From Magicicada septendecula (taxonomy: Eukaryota; Arthropoda; Insecta; Hemiptera; Cicadidae): 64,000 bases of DNA. A program made the translations under genes and the position numbers. The notes below the pieces were generated by a model. It had not been told where the DNA came from. It worked only from the letters and a program-made list of their open reading frames with translations, and ran no database searches. The stretch lies in contig CM068367.1 in NCBI GenBank assembly GCA_034769895.1, positions 351,913,111-351,977,110 of the forward strand, given 5' to 3'. Shown here piece after piece: positions 23,467-35,085 of this stretch (its first letter is position 1; the number at the start of each line of letters is the position of its first letter).

Positions 23467-24820
23467 GTGTAAATTAATGGAGATTGAGAGAGAAAGAGAG
23501 AGAGACATACATACAAACAGACAGACAGACGGGCAAACAGAGTGGACGAGAGAAAGATTAGAAAGTCGAAAGTCTTCGTGACTCTTAATCGTACGTTTCT
23601 ATGGCGGCTTCAGTGATGTATCTTCTAACAAAAATGAGGAAACTGAAAGAATTGTAAAAATTGCTTAGTTTTGTCCATCTTATGACAAGTTTGTGGTTTT
23701 ACAGTCATATCCAGAAAGTTTATCCACGGTCATGTGACATTAAAGCAGTATGATAATTGAATCAGAAACAATTCTTATCTGGTGACGATTCTGCGTTAAC
23801 ACTTATTTAATAGACAAGTTTTCAATTTAAAATTGAATTCCATGTGACTATTTGTTGTTTCAACATTAATATATTTTATGCTTAAAATTTTTAGAAATAT
23901 TTTATCCTCTAGACGTGTTTTTGTTTGAGTAGGATCAAGAAAAGTACACGGTCTAAAGCCAAATTATAATGTAATTTTTAAGCATAGGCCTATAGTGTAT
24001 TGTGTTGTTATGTGAACAGTAGGTTTTTAGAGGAACTCTGTATAAAGTGTGTAGAAAGTATTAGAGTATTATGTAAAGAGTTCTTCTTCTGCTCGGGCAC
24101 AGATTTTTTCTATCTGCGAATTCCCTCTCGTCAATGAGATGTCAGTTTTTCTATTTTCAATACAGAAGCACTGCTTGAGACACAGTGGTGTTGTGAACGT
24201 CACGTGTACTGTATTTAAATTATTCAAAAAGACAATGTTTATAATTAGATAAAATGTAAAACAGAAAGTATGTGATTTAAATTTTAATGAAAAATAGGAA
24301 AGAGAGAATAATTGTAGGACAATGAATGTAATACAGTCGCTAATTACAGATCCAAAAAAGGCATATTATTTCGATAGTAGATAACCTATATTTGTACTGA
24401 TACTGTACAGAGGTATATGATAATTTTCCTACCACTAACTGAACGCATTTGTTGGACTATGTAAATCTATTCTATATAACGTAAAGTATGCACACGTGTA
24501 ACACCAGTAATCAACGTGGAGAAGGTAACATAAGAAGGTTAATCACTGACGACAGAAATAAAAAACACATAAACTGAAATATCATCACAAGGTTAGCTCG
24601 GAATAATACCATCGTTTCGACCACTGATATATTTGTTGTAGTTTCATGTGTAAGTTATACTAATACATTAAATAGCCGATACTAACTTATACTAATACTA
24701 ACTTAAGCCTACCCGACACATTCGTTCACTAAGAATCGTGAACCGTGATAAGAATAAACCACCACCAACCTAAAAAAGTTAAACACAACTATGGAAAAAC
24801 TACAAAGAAGCCCCGCAACT
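22761..24820. other. Non-coding stretch with GT and GA microsatellites
   Basis: No gene recognised. A (GT)n run at 23422-23465 is followed by GA/CAGA repeats at about 23484-23531. A TAGGCCTA octamer lies at 23985. Confidence 0.6.
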
Positions 24821-24825
24821 TACCT

Positions 24826-25587
24826 TACAAGTCCGCTGGACAAAACCAGGAAGCACGCAAGCTCTCAGCACGTCAGAGACAAACAACGATCTGTTTAAAT
24901 TTTAAATAGATTACTAAGAACCCTGGGTCCGCCCGCAAACCAAACATTCTCTTTCAAATTCCTAATCCAGATCCTAGGTACATCTTTACTAGGCTGACTG
25001 ATCCAATTATCGTTTGAAGCCATAAAAGATGTTTCTATGATTTTACGTTCCTTAGGTTTAGTTTCCCGCCGAACGGTATTTACTTGATCTCACAGGATTT
25101 TATGTTGCTTATCCCCTACGTGTTCAGTTATTTTTGATATATTAGTCTACCCTTTTTAATTGTTTTCCTGTGTACTGCCAGAGCCTTGATGTTTCGCCGA
25201 AATACGTAATCCACATTCACACGCATACGGGTTTTTACACCCTAATTTAAATAGCTTGGGCGCAGTATTACACATAACTTTCCCTCTAGTATTACGGGAG
25301 TGAAAGATAGTATGCAGTCCGTATTTCGTTCCGATCCTTCTAATTCTTCTCGAAGTGCCCCGAACATATGGAATAACTAACCTGCCTTTCACATCCTCGT
25401 TGTTTTGTTGCGTTACTTTTCTCATAGCCCAGATGCCTTTAATACATCTCTGACTATAGCCATACTTCGGAAAGTCCCCGAGGTATATTATCGATTTCTT
25501 TTCCTTTTTTATAATATTCATTATTATAAACAAATGGTCTTTGCGTCAATGCAATTGTGCTTCCCGGTTCTGTCCAGCGGACTTACA
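24826..25587 (-). mobile_element. Penelope-like element relic between inverted repeats
   Basis: A minus-strand PLE coding relic is bracketed by a 31-bp imperfect inverted repeat: 24826-24856 (contains AAGTCCGCTGGACA) and 25557-25587 (contains TGTCCAGCGGACTT). The repeats sit just outside the coding remains, so they may be element ends, but terminal inverted repeats of this sort are not a general rule for PLEs. Confidence 0.55.
24890..25533 (-). pseudogene. PLE linker and GIY-YIG C-terminus relic
   Basis: From right to left: LVIPYVRGTSRRIRRIGTKY near 25385 is the segment that joins the reverse transcriptase and the nuclease in PLEs. LGCKNPYACECG near 25230 matches the start of the GIY-YIG domain (GVYxIPCxCG-like). 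After a break, ITEHVGDKQHKIL, KPKERKIIETSFMASND and SKDVPRIWIRNL (about 25125-24940) match the nuclease C-terminus. The YIGQTGR core is degraded and there are stops and a frame change, so it is not functional. The sequence is only distantly like the PLE at 17-19 kb and represents a different lineage. Confidence 0.8.
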
Positions 25588-25799
25588 GGGTAAATAGCGT
25601 TTTTGAAGTGAAACTTCTTTTGGCACGGTAGGAAAAATTTTCGTTACGTGTACGCGTTATGCGTTATGCGTTATATGCATGCATGTGTGTGTATATGCGT
25701 TTAGTAGTATACCAAAATGAGGAAATGTACAGTTGTATATAATTATTGTTACGAATATTTTAAGTTAACGATATGTAAAAAATAATCTACCTAGTCCTA

Positions 25800-26815
25800 C
25801 ATAATTTAATGACATATATGTTAAAAATTGTTTATGAATACGATCGACGTCATTCTCAATCATTATTATACGTTGCTTTATCACGTGTGACGAGTATTGA
25901 AGGATTACATATTACGACACAGAACAACGAGAAGATATTCTACCACGTGCGAAGACGATCATCATCAACAATTGATTTGCAAGAGGAATTTAAACGACTT
26001 TCACTAAACAAACTAGAAACTATAAATGAAAATTTAGTTAATTTCATCAATAACAGAAAAGGTTTATCAATATTCACTTTTAAATGCCAAAGTCTTACAG
26101 CTCACGCTGTTGATCTAAAAGATATAGTTATGAAAAATTCAAATGTCATAGTTTTATCAGAAACTTGGCTAGCCAATGAAGATGACGTATCTGTTTTTAA
26201 TTTCAACTGCATTATGAAATATAAACGACCAAATATTAGAACGAGAGGCGTCGGGATATTTCAAAATTCTGACGATATTATTAACATTATAACTCCATCC
26301 ATGGATTTTTCCGTTACTCAATCTGATGTCTATGGTTCAATGGCATCTACAGTTGGCGATTTGTGTATGGCTGAATGTAAAATGGAAAATGGACAAAAAG
26401 TTGTGATTGTAGCAGTTTTATTTCTCCTAATAAAACATTAGATGATATTATTGATTTTCTCCATCGTTCATTATTATCGTATACATCACAAGGCAAGGTG
26501 CCGCCATACTTCGTAAAGATTATCATAAAACACCTATGATTTTAAGTGGAGATTTCAATGTCAATTTTGCATTTGACATCTATATTTGAAATCTATAAAA
26601 CTGGTTGAATTTTTAAAAGATAATTTAAACCTGTCTATACAAAATGATAAAAAAATATCTACGACAAAATCGAATACGACAATTGATGCAGTATTCATAA
26701 GGTTTCTGGATAATATTGAATGTAAAACATGCATTTCTTATTTTAGTTACCATAAGCCTTTGGTTACAAAAGTGTATGATGAAATATCACTAAATATTAA
26801 CGAAATAGATTAGTA
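25800..26815 (+). pseudogene. Helentron helicase C-terminus fused to an endonuclease domain
   Basis: The open stretch 25809-26441 begins with IVYEYDRRHSQSLLYVALSRV, TSIEGLHITTQNN, the last helicase motif of Rep/helicase proteins. It then passes into an endonuclease/exonuclease/phosphatase-like domain: FTFKCQSLTAHAVDLKDIV, then VIVLSETWLA (near 26150). After a frame break at about 26435 come LSGDFNVNF (near 26545), TTIDAVF (near 26680) and SYHKPLVT (near 26745), the remaining nuclease motifs. A helicase followed by this nuclease is the hallmark of Helentrons (Helitron2-type). Rep and most of the helicase are missing upstream, so the copy is 5'-truncated at about 25800, about 0.2 kb from the PLE relic. 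The 3' end is not resolved. Confidence 0.82.
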
Positions 26816-26944
26816 ATAACAATAATAATAATAATTTCTGTAAATGTATATAATAAAATATTTTTAATTTACTAAAAATGAAAATTTTTCTTTTACTGAT
26901 ACCTCTCCATCCTATTAAATTTTAAGTATAGGCCTACAGTTAAA

Positions 26945-26945
<1 letters not shown>

Positions 26946-26980
<35 letters not shown>
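26946..26980. repeat. (AAT)n microsatellite
   Basis: About 11 AAT units shortly after the Helentron coding relic. A smaller AAT run lies at 26817-26835. It may be part of the element tail. Confidence 0.9.
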
Positions 26981-26981
<1 letters not shown>

Positions 26982-27953
26982 GATAAACAAAAATTAATGG
27001 ATATAACCCAAAGAAGTTTCACTTCTTCCGCATGTACACACTTACTGATACACGCACCCAAACTTTTTACAAACATATCTTGTAAGACAGATAATATAGT
27101 TTTTAATAAAATAAAACCTAAAACAAAATACAAAAATTACAGTAAATATGCAATATCAAAATAGAATGTTCAGATTGCAATACATTTTACGTAGCTAGAC
27201 GAAGAAAAAACTACTGAATAGATTCCTTCAATATCGGCATGCGTTTTTAAAGCCGTATATCTACAAGCCTAGATTAGCCACAAATACGTAAAAATAATAC
27301 ACATAAATTTTCACACATTCAAAATGTTAAATTACTGAAAAACAAAAAAAAATAAAAAAATGAATTTTGGAAAAATATCAACGTACAGTATATAAACATA
27401 ATAACAATAGTTCGGAATAACATTCCAAAAAACACATTTGAATAAAAAATAAAACAAAACTGTTTAGACGTAACTCAATTAATATTAAATCCACGACCTG
27501 GTTGAATACGTGAACATATTAGAAATCTTTTAACACTACATACAAACATAGTATATTCTCTTACAGTTTAAAACAAGGAAAATGAATTAACAATAATGTG
27601 TGACTGGGCAACTAAATGATAGAACGCTGTCTTCTCGTGGTCTGATGAAACGTAATAGGCCTATACACCTTTTACAGAATTATATAGAAAACATGAAGGT
27701 ACGTGACTAACCATTAACCATCTATAATGTATGTTGGTAGTCAAAGATTATTATTTAAAATAAAATATATTCTTAAAGTTTTTAAATTAGGCATACGTGT
27801 CATGAGGCGCGCATTCCTCCATACTGAAAGAGAATTGTATACATTCTAGTATCATAAAATTTCAAATGATAAAAAACTTTAGTCGTTCGCAATATCTGAT
27901 GTTCGTTACCTTTCAACTTGTTACATTTTGTAGGTCAAATAACGTTTAATTAA
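26981..27953. other. AT-rich stretch without a recognisable gene
   Basis: No motif recognised on either strand. A TAGGCCTA octamer lies at 27656. The A at 27953 is the flanking base of the Helitron that follows. Confidence 0.6.
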
Positions 27954-28313
27954 TCTATACTAATAAATCTCTAGGGGGGTCTACGTTTGTTTGCGGTAAT
28001 CTCAGAATCTACTGAACCGATTTCAGTGAACCTTGCACGCTCATAGCAGGTACCCAACGGAAGATTTTCCACTTTATCTGATAAGGATAGGTTAAAAAGA
28101 ACCGACGTTTTTGCAAAAAACTCATTTTTTTAAGTCCAACTAATGCCCTTCACTTCTCTCACTTCTACTCACCTTCTCGACACGCCTCCAAGTTAGTCCG
28201 ACAGTGCGCCGCATTACCCACTCCGCCCAATTGCATAAACGACGCGTCTTAAAATTGCTTACAAGTCAATTAGGTAGACTTTACATCAGATTCTAAGCTA
28301 TCATATTATGTTA

Positions 28314-28955
28314 CTAGCAGGTACCCGCGGCTTCGCACGCGAATATTTGTATATCATTGTTGTTGTAACTGTCGAGTTGGTAAATTGCTAATTGTACATC
28401 TATATTAATTATATTATTATATTGAAAGTTATGAATATCCAAAAAGTGCGAAGCAATAGATCCATCATTCATGTTTCCTCGATACGTAAAATCAAAATTT
28501 GATAGATTAGTAGATATTTACAAACATGCAGTAACACAATTAGACGAAATGTTTATTCGTATAGAATAATACAAATAGTGTATACATAAGTATATTGATA
28601 TCAGTTACTCCATTTGAATATTTACATTTTAGTAGGGATATGGAATTCTCATCAGCATATGGAATCCATGTAAACAATACAATAATTCATTGTTTGATTA
28701 TATTGTAACATTGATTATATAGTACACGTTGATTCTGACAAACCATACTCTTCGACATTTGAATATTCAGTATGTGCAGTAGGGATAATTAATTCTCGAG
28801 AATTATACTTAACTTACTTCACCTCAGTCATGCGATGAGTGTCAGTGATGTTGTATCAGTGCCTTTTTTCGTTAATTTTACGTCATCGGTAAGTAATATG
28901 TGCAATATGTATTGTATAAATTATTAGCTGCCCCCTAGAGATTTATTAATATAGA
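28314..28955 (-). mobile_element. Nested non-autonomous Helitron
   Basis: Read on the minus strand it starts TCTATATTAATAAATCTC (from 28955, preceded by A) and ends TGCTAG at 28314, followed by T. The first 25 or so bases match the start of the host Helitron. About the last 290 bases (28314-28607) match the host 3' end (33433-33731) in inverted orientation. The middle is unrelated and has no ORF. It is therefore likely a derivative moved by the same Rep/helicase family, inserted antisense into the leader. Confidence 0.85.
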
Positions 28956-28986
28956 TAAATAAATACATTCCCACTTTTTTTAGCTT

Positions 28987-31900
28987 TGCAATGCCAAAAA
29001 CCGATCATGTTTAGAAAGATCTACTGCTGCTGCGAAAAGAATGAGACGTCTTAGAGCATCTGAAAATGACGTCGAAGGAGTCGAAATGCAATCAGCTCCT
29101 GGAAACTCTTCATAAAGATCTGGATTAGAAGAAGTCTCACGGGTTGAAAGTCCTACGAATCGTGAAAACAGATTAGCGGCACAAAGACGCAGGCAAGCGA
29201 CTCTCAGATCACGAGGTCCTACTTTACGATGGAATGCAAAATTAAATAGTGGTTTCAATTATAATCCAGTTATTAACTACGCGAATGAAACATATATAGG
29301 ATTACCGAATATGGTTTGCCCTCATTGCAAAGCTTTAAAATGGAGAAATCAATCACATGGATTATGTTGCTCTGCAGGAAAAGTGCGATTAGATCCCATA
29401 CTTCCTCCTCCAGAACCGTTAAAATCATTATTAAATGGAGAACATCTTTTATTGAAAAAATTTTTGAATGCATTAAGATCGTACAATTCAGCTTTTCAAT
29501 TTACATCATTCGGAGCCAATAAAATAGTCGAAGGGAGCTTCATGCCTACTTTTAAAATTCAAGGGCAAGTATAGCACCTCATGGGGTCATTACTCCCTCC
29601 CCACACAAAACGAAGTACCAAAATTTCTACAGGTGTATTTCATAGCTGATTATTTACAGCAAGCTGAAACAAGAATGGATCATATTCGTAACTTGAATAA
29701 GACATTAGTAACAGAACTTCAAAGTTTACTTCAAGCAATCAACCCATATGTTAGTGAACTGAAAAGTGCGTTTGAATTTGTAACATTTGCGAATAATAAT
29801 CAGTACAATATTGTGATTCATGCTGATCGAAAAGAAAATAATGAAGAGCACAGGGGTCGCTACAATGCACCGAAAACTAATGAGGTGGCAGTAGTTTTAG
29901 TTAACCAGGAATGCGATAAACTCGATATAACAATCCGTGCGAGGGCTCATACGCTACTTCGAAATGCAGAAACACATCCAGCTTATGATGCTTTACAGTA
30001 CCCTTTAATGTTTTGCAGAGGAGAAGATGGTTATCATTTTACATTAAAATTAGTCGATCATCAGACTGGGTTACAAACTACTAACAAAGTTTCAGCTCTA
30101 CAATTTTTTTCGTACAGACTCATGATGAGAAAAGATGAGTACAATCATTTAATTTATTACAAACAGCTTCTGAATCAATATATTGTTGATATGTATGCTA
30201 GGATAGAGACGGAAAGGCTTATATACATCCGTACTCATCAAACTCATTTAACAGCTGAGAATTACATACATTTCCAAGATGCATTACGAAATAATGAAAG
30301 TTTGGATAAATTAGCCCGCTTGGTCATTCTACCCGCAAGTTTCACAGGAGGTCCACGATATATGCATGAGCGAACGCAAGACGTGTTTTGCTACGTACGC
30401 AAACACTAACGGCCTGATTTATTTATTACGTTCACTACAAATCCTAAGTGGAAAGAGATCGTCCAGGAGTTGCATCAAGGCTTTTCAGCTCAAGATCGAT
30501 ACGACTTTGTAGCACGCGTATTTCATCTGAAATTGAATAAATTAATGGATTTCTTAGTGAAAGGTAAACTTTTTGGCTCAGTTGTCTGCTACGTGTACAG
30601 CGTAGAGTGGCAAAAACGAGGTTTGCCCCATGCGCATATTTTGCTCTGGTTAGAAGAAAAAATACGACCAGATCATATAGATTTTGTGATTAGTGCAGAG
30701 CTGCCGGGCCCTGATAAAGATCTAGAGCTTTATGATATAGTTAAAACACATATGATTCATGGGCCATCATGTATTCATTAAGCACAGTCACCATGTATGA
30801 AGGAGGGTCAGTGTACTAAACGATATCCTAAATCGTTTACAAAAGAAACGACGATAAATGATGAGAGCTACCCTAATTATCGCAGTCTATGTCCTGAAGA
30901 TGGAGGTTTTCAGTGTGAAATCCGTTTGAGAGATGAGATTTTGATAGTTGACAATAGTTCCATACTCACCGGTGCTTTCACGAGCTTTTGGTGCTCACAT
31001 TAATGTTGAATTGTGTAGTAGTGTAAAATCCATTAAATATATATGTAAATATCTCAATAAAGGCTCCGATCTAGCTACGATTGGTATACAAAATTCTTAC
31101 GATGAAGTATTACAGTTTCAAAATGGTCGATACATAAGCACATCTGAAGCTATATGGAGAATTTTCTCTTTCCCTACACATGAACGTTTTCCAACTGTTA
31201 TTCATCTAGATGTAAGCCTACATCTCGAAAATGGGCAGAAAGTTTATTTTCGTGAAGATAATTTGCACGAAAGAATAGAAAATCAAAAAAAAACCATTCT
31301 CATGGCATTTTTTTAACTATGTCGGAAAGATGACTTTGCCAAAACTAGTCCCAGCATATTACACTTTCAATAGGCGGACAGGAAAATTTCAACGTAGACG
31401 TCGAGGAGTCTTATTAGAAGGGAGCGAGAACGTATATCGTGAACACGTATTGGGTCGAGTGTATACAGTTCATCCAAACAATCATGAGTGTTATTTTCTT
31501 CGTTTACTTCTGCACAATGTACGGGGCCCAACTTCATTTGAAAATATCAAGACTGTCGGCAATGTAATTCATCCAACGTTTCAAGCTGCATGCCAAGCTC
31601 TTGATCTCCTAGAGAATGACAATCATTGGAACGACACATTGTCAGAGGCAAGTTTATTTGCTAACCCTGACAAAATGAAACAACTTTTTGCAATAATGTT
31701 GGTGTTCTGCAGTACTTCAAACCTAAATGCATTGTGGATTAAATACAAAGACCACTTCTCTGAAAACTTAATTCGAGATATTATGCGTCGAATTCCTGAT
31801 GCTGATTTGAGTTTATACAAGGAAAGCATTGAAAATAGTTGTTTACTACTTTTACAAGATTTTGTTACTTCTGTCGGTGGTAATCCGATAGCTCAATACG

Positions 31901-33356
31901 GATTACCAAATCCACAGTCTACCGTGCAAAACATTTTAAAGGAATATCTTTCTGAAACCACTTATGACAGACAACAGCTACTTTCTACAGTTGAAGAGAA
32001 TGAAAGATTACTGACAGACGAACAAAGAAATATATATCAACTCATTCTTCAAAGTGATTACTGTAAATCTGGAAATGCATTTTTCCTTGATGCACCAGGA
32101 GGCACAGGTAAAACATTGTTAATCAAATTGACTCTTTCGAAGTTAAGAAGCGAAGGCAAGATCGCATTAAGAAGGCAAGAATCGCTGCTACATTATCACC
32201 TGGCGGAAAATGGCTCATTCCTTATTTAAAATACCAAAGATTTGAATTGCAGCGAATTTACAGTGTGCAATATTTCCAAAAATAGTGCTAAAGCGGAATT
32301 GATTAGAAATGGAGACTTGATTGTTTGGGATGAGTGCACTATGGCCCATAAAAAATCAGTAGAAGCTCTCTATAGAACTCTACGAGATTTGCGCAATGAC
32401 AACAGATTTATGGGTGGAATAACTTTCTCTTTGCCGGAGATTTCAAACATTGCCCGTAGTTACGCTGATGAAGTAAACGCTTGCGTCAAATGATCGAATA
32501 TATGGCGTACCGTTCAAACAGTATCGCTCACAATAAACATGAGAGTCCAACTTGGAGGTGATGCAGACATTCACGAATTTTCTACTACTTTATTAAACCT
32601 TGAAGATGGTAAGATACTAGAGACAGACGGTGCGATATGTTTACCGCCATCATTATGTCGTACAGTTTCTACACTGGCAGAGTTGATCGAAAAGATTTAT
32701 GGACATACTGAGTCTATAAATTTGCACGATGATGTGTGGTTATGTGAGCGTGTGATACTAGAACCAAGAAACGAACAAGTAAATGCCATAAATAGCTGCA
32801 TATTGCAAAAATTTCCAGGAGACGAAAAAACATATCACTCCATTAATACAGTTTTAAACGAAGAGGATTACCCAACTGAGTTTTGAATACTTTATCTGCA
32901 TCAGGATTGCCAGCTCACACATTGAAACTAAAACTAGATGTTCCAATTATACTCATGAAAAATCTAAAGCCACCACAGTTGTCCAATGGAACACGATTGA
33001 AAGTTAGGTCGCTAAAAAAACATATCATCGAAGCGAATATCTTAACAGGCTGAGGCAAAGGAGAAACAGTATTTATCCCAAGAATTCAAATCATACCCAA
33101 TAACTTTCCATTACAATTTAAAAGACTTCAGTTTCCGGTTAATTTATGCTTTGCAATGACTATCAATAAGTCACAAGGGCAAACTTTACGTACAGCTGGT
33201 GTGGATTTAAGACCTGCTTGCTTTTCTCACGGACAACTGTATGTGGCATGTTCTCGAGTAAGCAGAAGCAGCGAGCTCTTTATTTGCTCTGATAACCGCA
33301 GAACGAAAAATTTAGTTTATAACGAGGCACTGGTTAAAAATGTATATAAAAACTGA
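28987..33356 (+). pseudogene. Helitron Rep/helicase gene, broken
   Basis: Collinear domains. N-terminal basic region, then MVCPHCKALKW and CCSAGKVRLDP (near 29312-29390). Rep domain: RPDLFITFTTNPKW (near 30410), the HUH-type GLPHAHILLWLEE (30620-30655), and the tyrosine motif KYICKYLNKG (near 31035), which nicks and joins DNA in rolling-circle transposition. Helicase: GGTGKT Walker A (32098-32115), VWDEC Walker B (32323-32337), GGITF region, MTINKSQGQT (33156-33185) and LYVACSRVSR (near 33238). In-frame stops at 29113, 29572, 30407 and 30779, and frame changes near 29580-29630, 30950-31000, 31315, 32160-32240, 32440 and 32885-33150, break it into at least eight pieces. Despite this the residues are well conserved, so the decay is fairly recent. 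No endonuclease domain follows, unlike the Helentron relic nearby. Confidence 0.9.
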
Positions 33357-34335
33357 GTATACTGGACTGTGATACATTTACGTATATAAGGATTCTACCA
33401 AAAAGTTTAAGACTGACTTAGCACGTAAGATTTCGACTAACTGATATCAGTATACTTATGTATACACTATTTGTATTATTCTATACGAATAAACATTTCA
33501 TCTAATTGTGTTACTGCATGTTTTTAAATATCTACTAAATTATAAAATTTTGATTTTACGTATCGAGGAAACATGAATTATGGATCTATTGCTTCGCACT
33601 TTTTGGATATTCATAACTTACAATATAAGAATATTATTAATATAGATGTACCGTTAGCAATTTACCAACTCGACAGTTACCACAACAATCATATGCAAAT
33701 ATTCGCGTGCGAAGCCGCGGGTACCTGCTAGTTAATAATAAAGGTTTAGAAGGGGACTTTTTGATACACGTTTTCTTTTATATGGTAAAATTAATTCAAA
33801 ACACGATCATCTAAGTTAACTTTTAAAGAAATGATAAATAGGTAATTTTAATTTTTGTATGTAGATACAGTATAACTTTAGATAATGTAGACGGTATCAA
33901 CTACGTAATAAAAAAACAAGTGCGGTATTCTTTTGCAATGTAAGAATTTTTAAAGTGCATCTAACTTGAATTAAGCTACAAGTACAAAAATGTGTATTCT
34001 TGTGTGAACATAAAGAACAAAATATTTTATTGGAGATCAAAACTTTAAACTAAGATACTGAACTATCAACTTTTCTATTCATAAATTTTCATTAAATGTA
34101 ATGAATTATTACAGGCACCTGAGTACATCTCGAAATTATCTATGCCTTAAGAATACTTGATTACACAGAAGCCGGATAACCAATGCGTGTATGTGAACAT
34201 TCCAAAATTATTCATTCTGCCTGTCTACCTTTCTGTATACCTTTCTCTCCCCACCCTTCGCTCCCTATCTTTCCCTCTGTTTATATATCTATCTACATAC
34301 TTGCCTACTTGCCTATCTGCATGTCTGTATCTCTG

Positions 34336-34377
<42 letters not shown>

Positions 34378-34953
34378 TTGCATTATCCTTTTATCATTCT
34401 CCCTAACGCCTATATGTAGGAAGGAAGATTGTATTCCATATTACTTAAAACCAGAACCATTGATTGATAAAATAAGATCAATCAATCAGACTTGATTTAC
34501 GCATCCTAGTGTGTGTTGACACTGTCGCTAGAGAATTACTGTTGCTAAGATTGTTATGGTGTTCACTGCAGTGTGAGTTTTCCTCAATCCCACAGTTGTG
34601 TCCAGTATTTACAGAGTAAGATTACATTTTCGTCCTGGCACGACAGTCTTTGCCATCAATCTCATAATCGATCCGCATAAATTTAAGTGTTAGTTAAAAT
34701 GTGGCCTCAGTTATTTAAAAAATTGTAGTATGGTAATTAGGTTTATTATTTGATAATAACGAGAGTATAGGTTTATATCGAATGAAAATTACAAATAACA
34801 TACGTGAATGTATGGTGACAGGCGTGATGGCTTCATCACATTAGAATGCGAGTGATACGCATGAACTTTCTACAGTCACCTATAATGTTTGGTTCCGAGT
34901 AAACACTTTTGGTGCCTTCTTGACTTTAAAAATCAAGTTACTGCTTTCCTTGC

Positions 34954-35085
34954 CAATACGCTTTATAAATCAGAGAGTTCCGAACCGTGAGTTAGTTGGG
35001 ATTGTGATTTTACATTGATTACTGCGCGGCGCTACAGCTATTTAGCATGTGTGATGAAAGCGATTATTTACTATAATTGCGATCT
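34954..35085 (+). repeat. Dispersed repeat, copy 1
   Basis: It shares with 37141-37275, in the same orientation, words such as AATACG-TTTATAAATCAGA, GAGTTAGTTGGGATTG, GATTA-TGCGCGGC and AGCTA-TT-GC-TGTG. The copies differ at about one base in six. No ORF and no terminal repeats were seen. Too short and conserved in patches to classify. Confidence 0.7.

Larger units (their letters stand above)
27954..33731 (+). mobile_element. Helitron, near full length, inactivated, with a nested Helitron
   Basis: The 5' end begins TCTATACTAATAAATCTC preceded by A. The 3' end is GCGAAGCCGCGGGTACC, then TGCTAG, followed by T at 33732. TC...CTAG inserted between A and T is the Helitron rule. Near the 3' end TTCGC-GT-GCGAA can form a short hairpin, followed by the CCGCGG palindrome. 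The Rep/helicase gene lies on the same strand. A 642-bp related element is inserted in the 5' leader (28314-28955). No target duplication is expected or seen. Confidence 0.88.

Noticed and set aside
24583..24640. GGTCGAAACGATGG on the minus strand as another hammerhead
   Set aside because: There is a GAAA after a possible stem but no CTGANGA-like box at a suitable distance upstream.
28980..29258. Minus-strand frame of 92 codons over the Helitron N-terminus
   Set aside because: Antisense shadow of the Helitron Rep/helicase N-terminal region.
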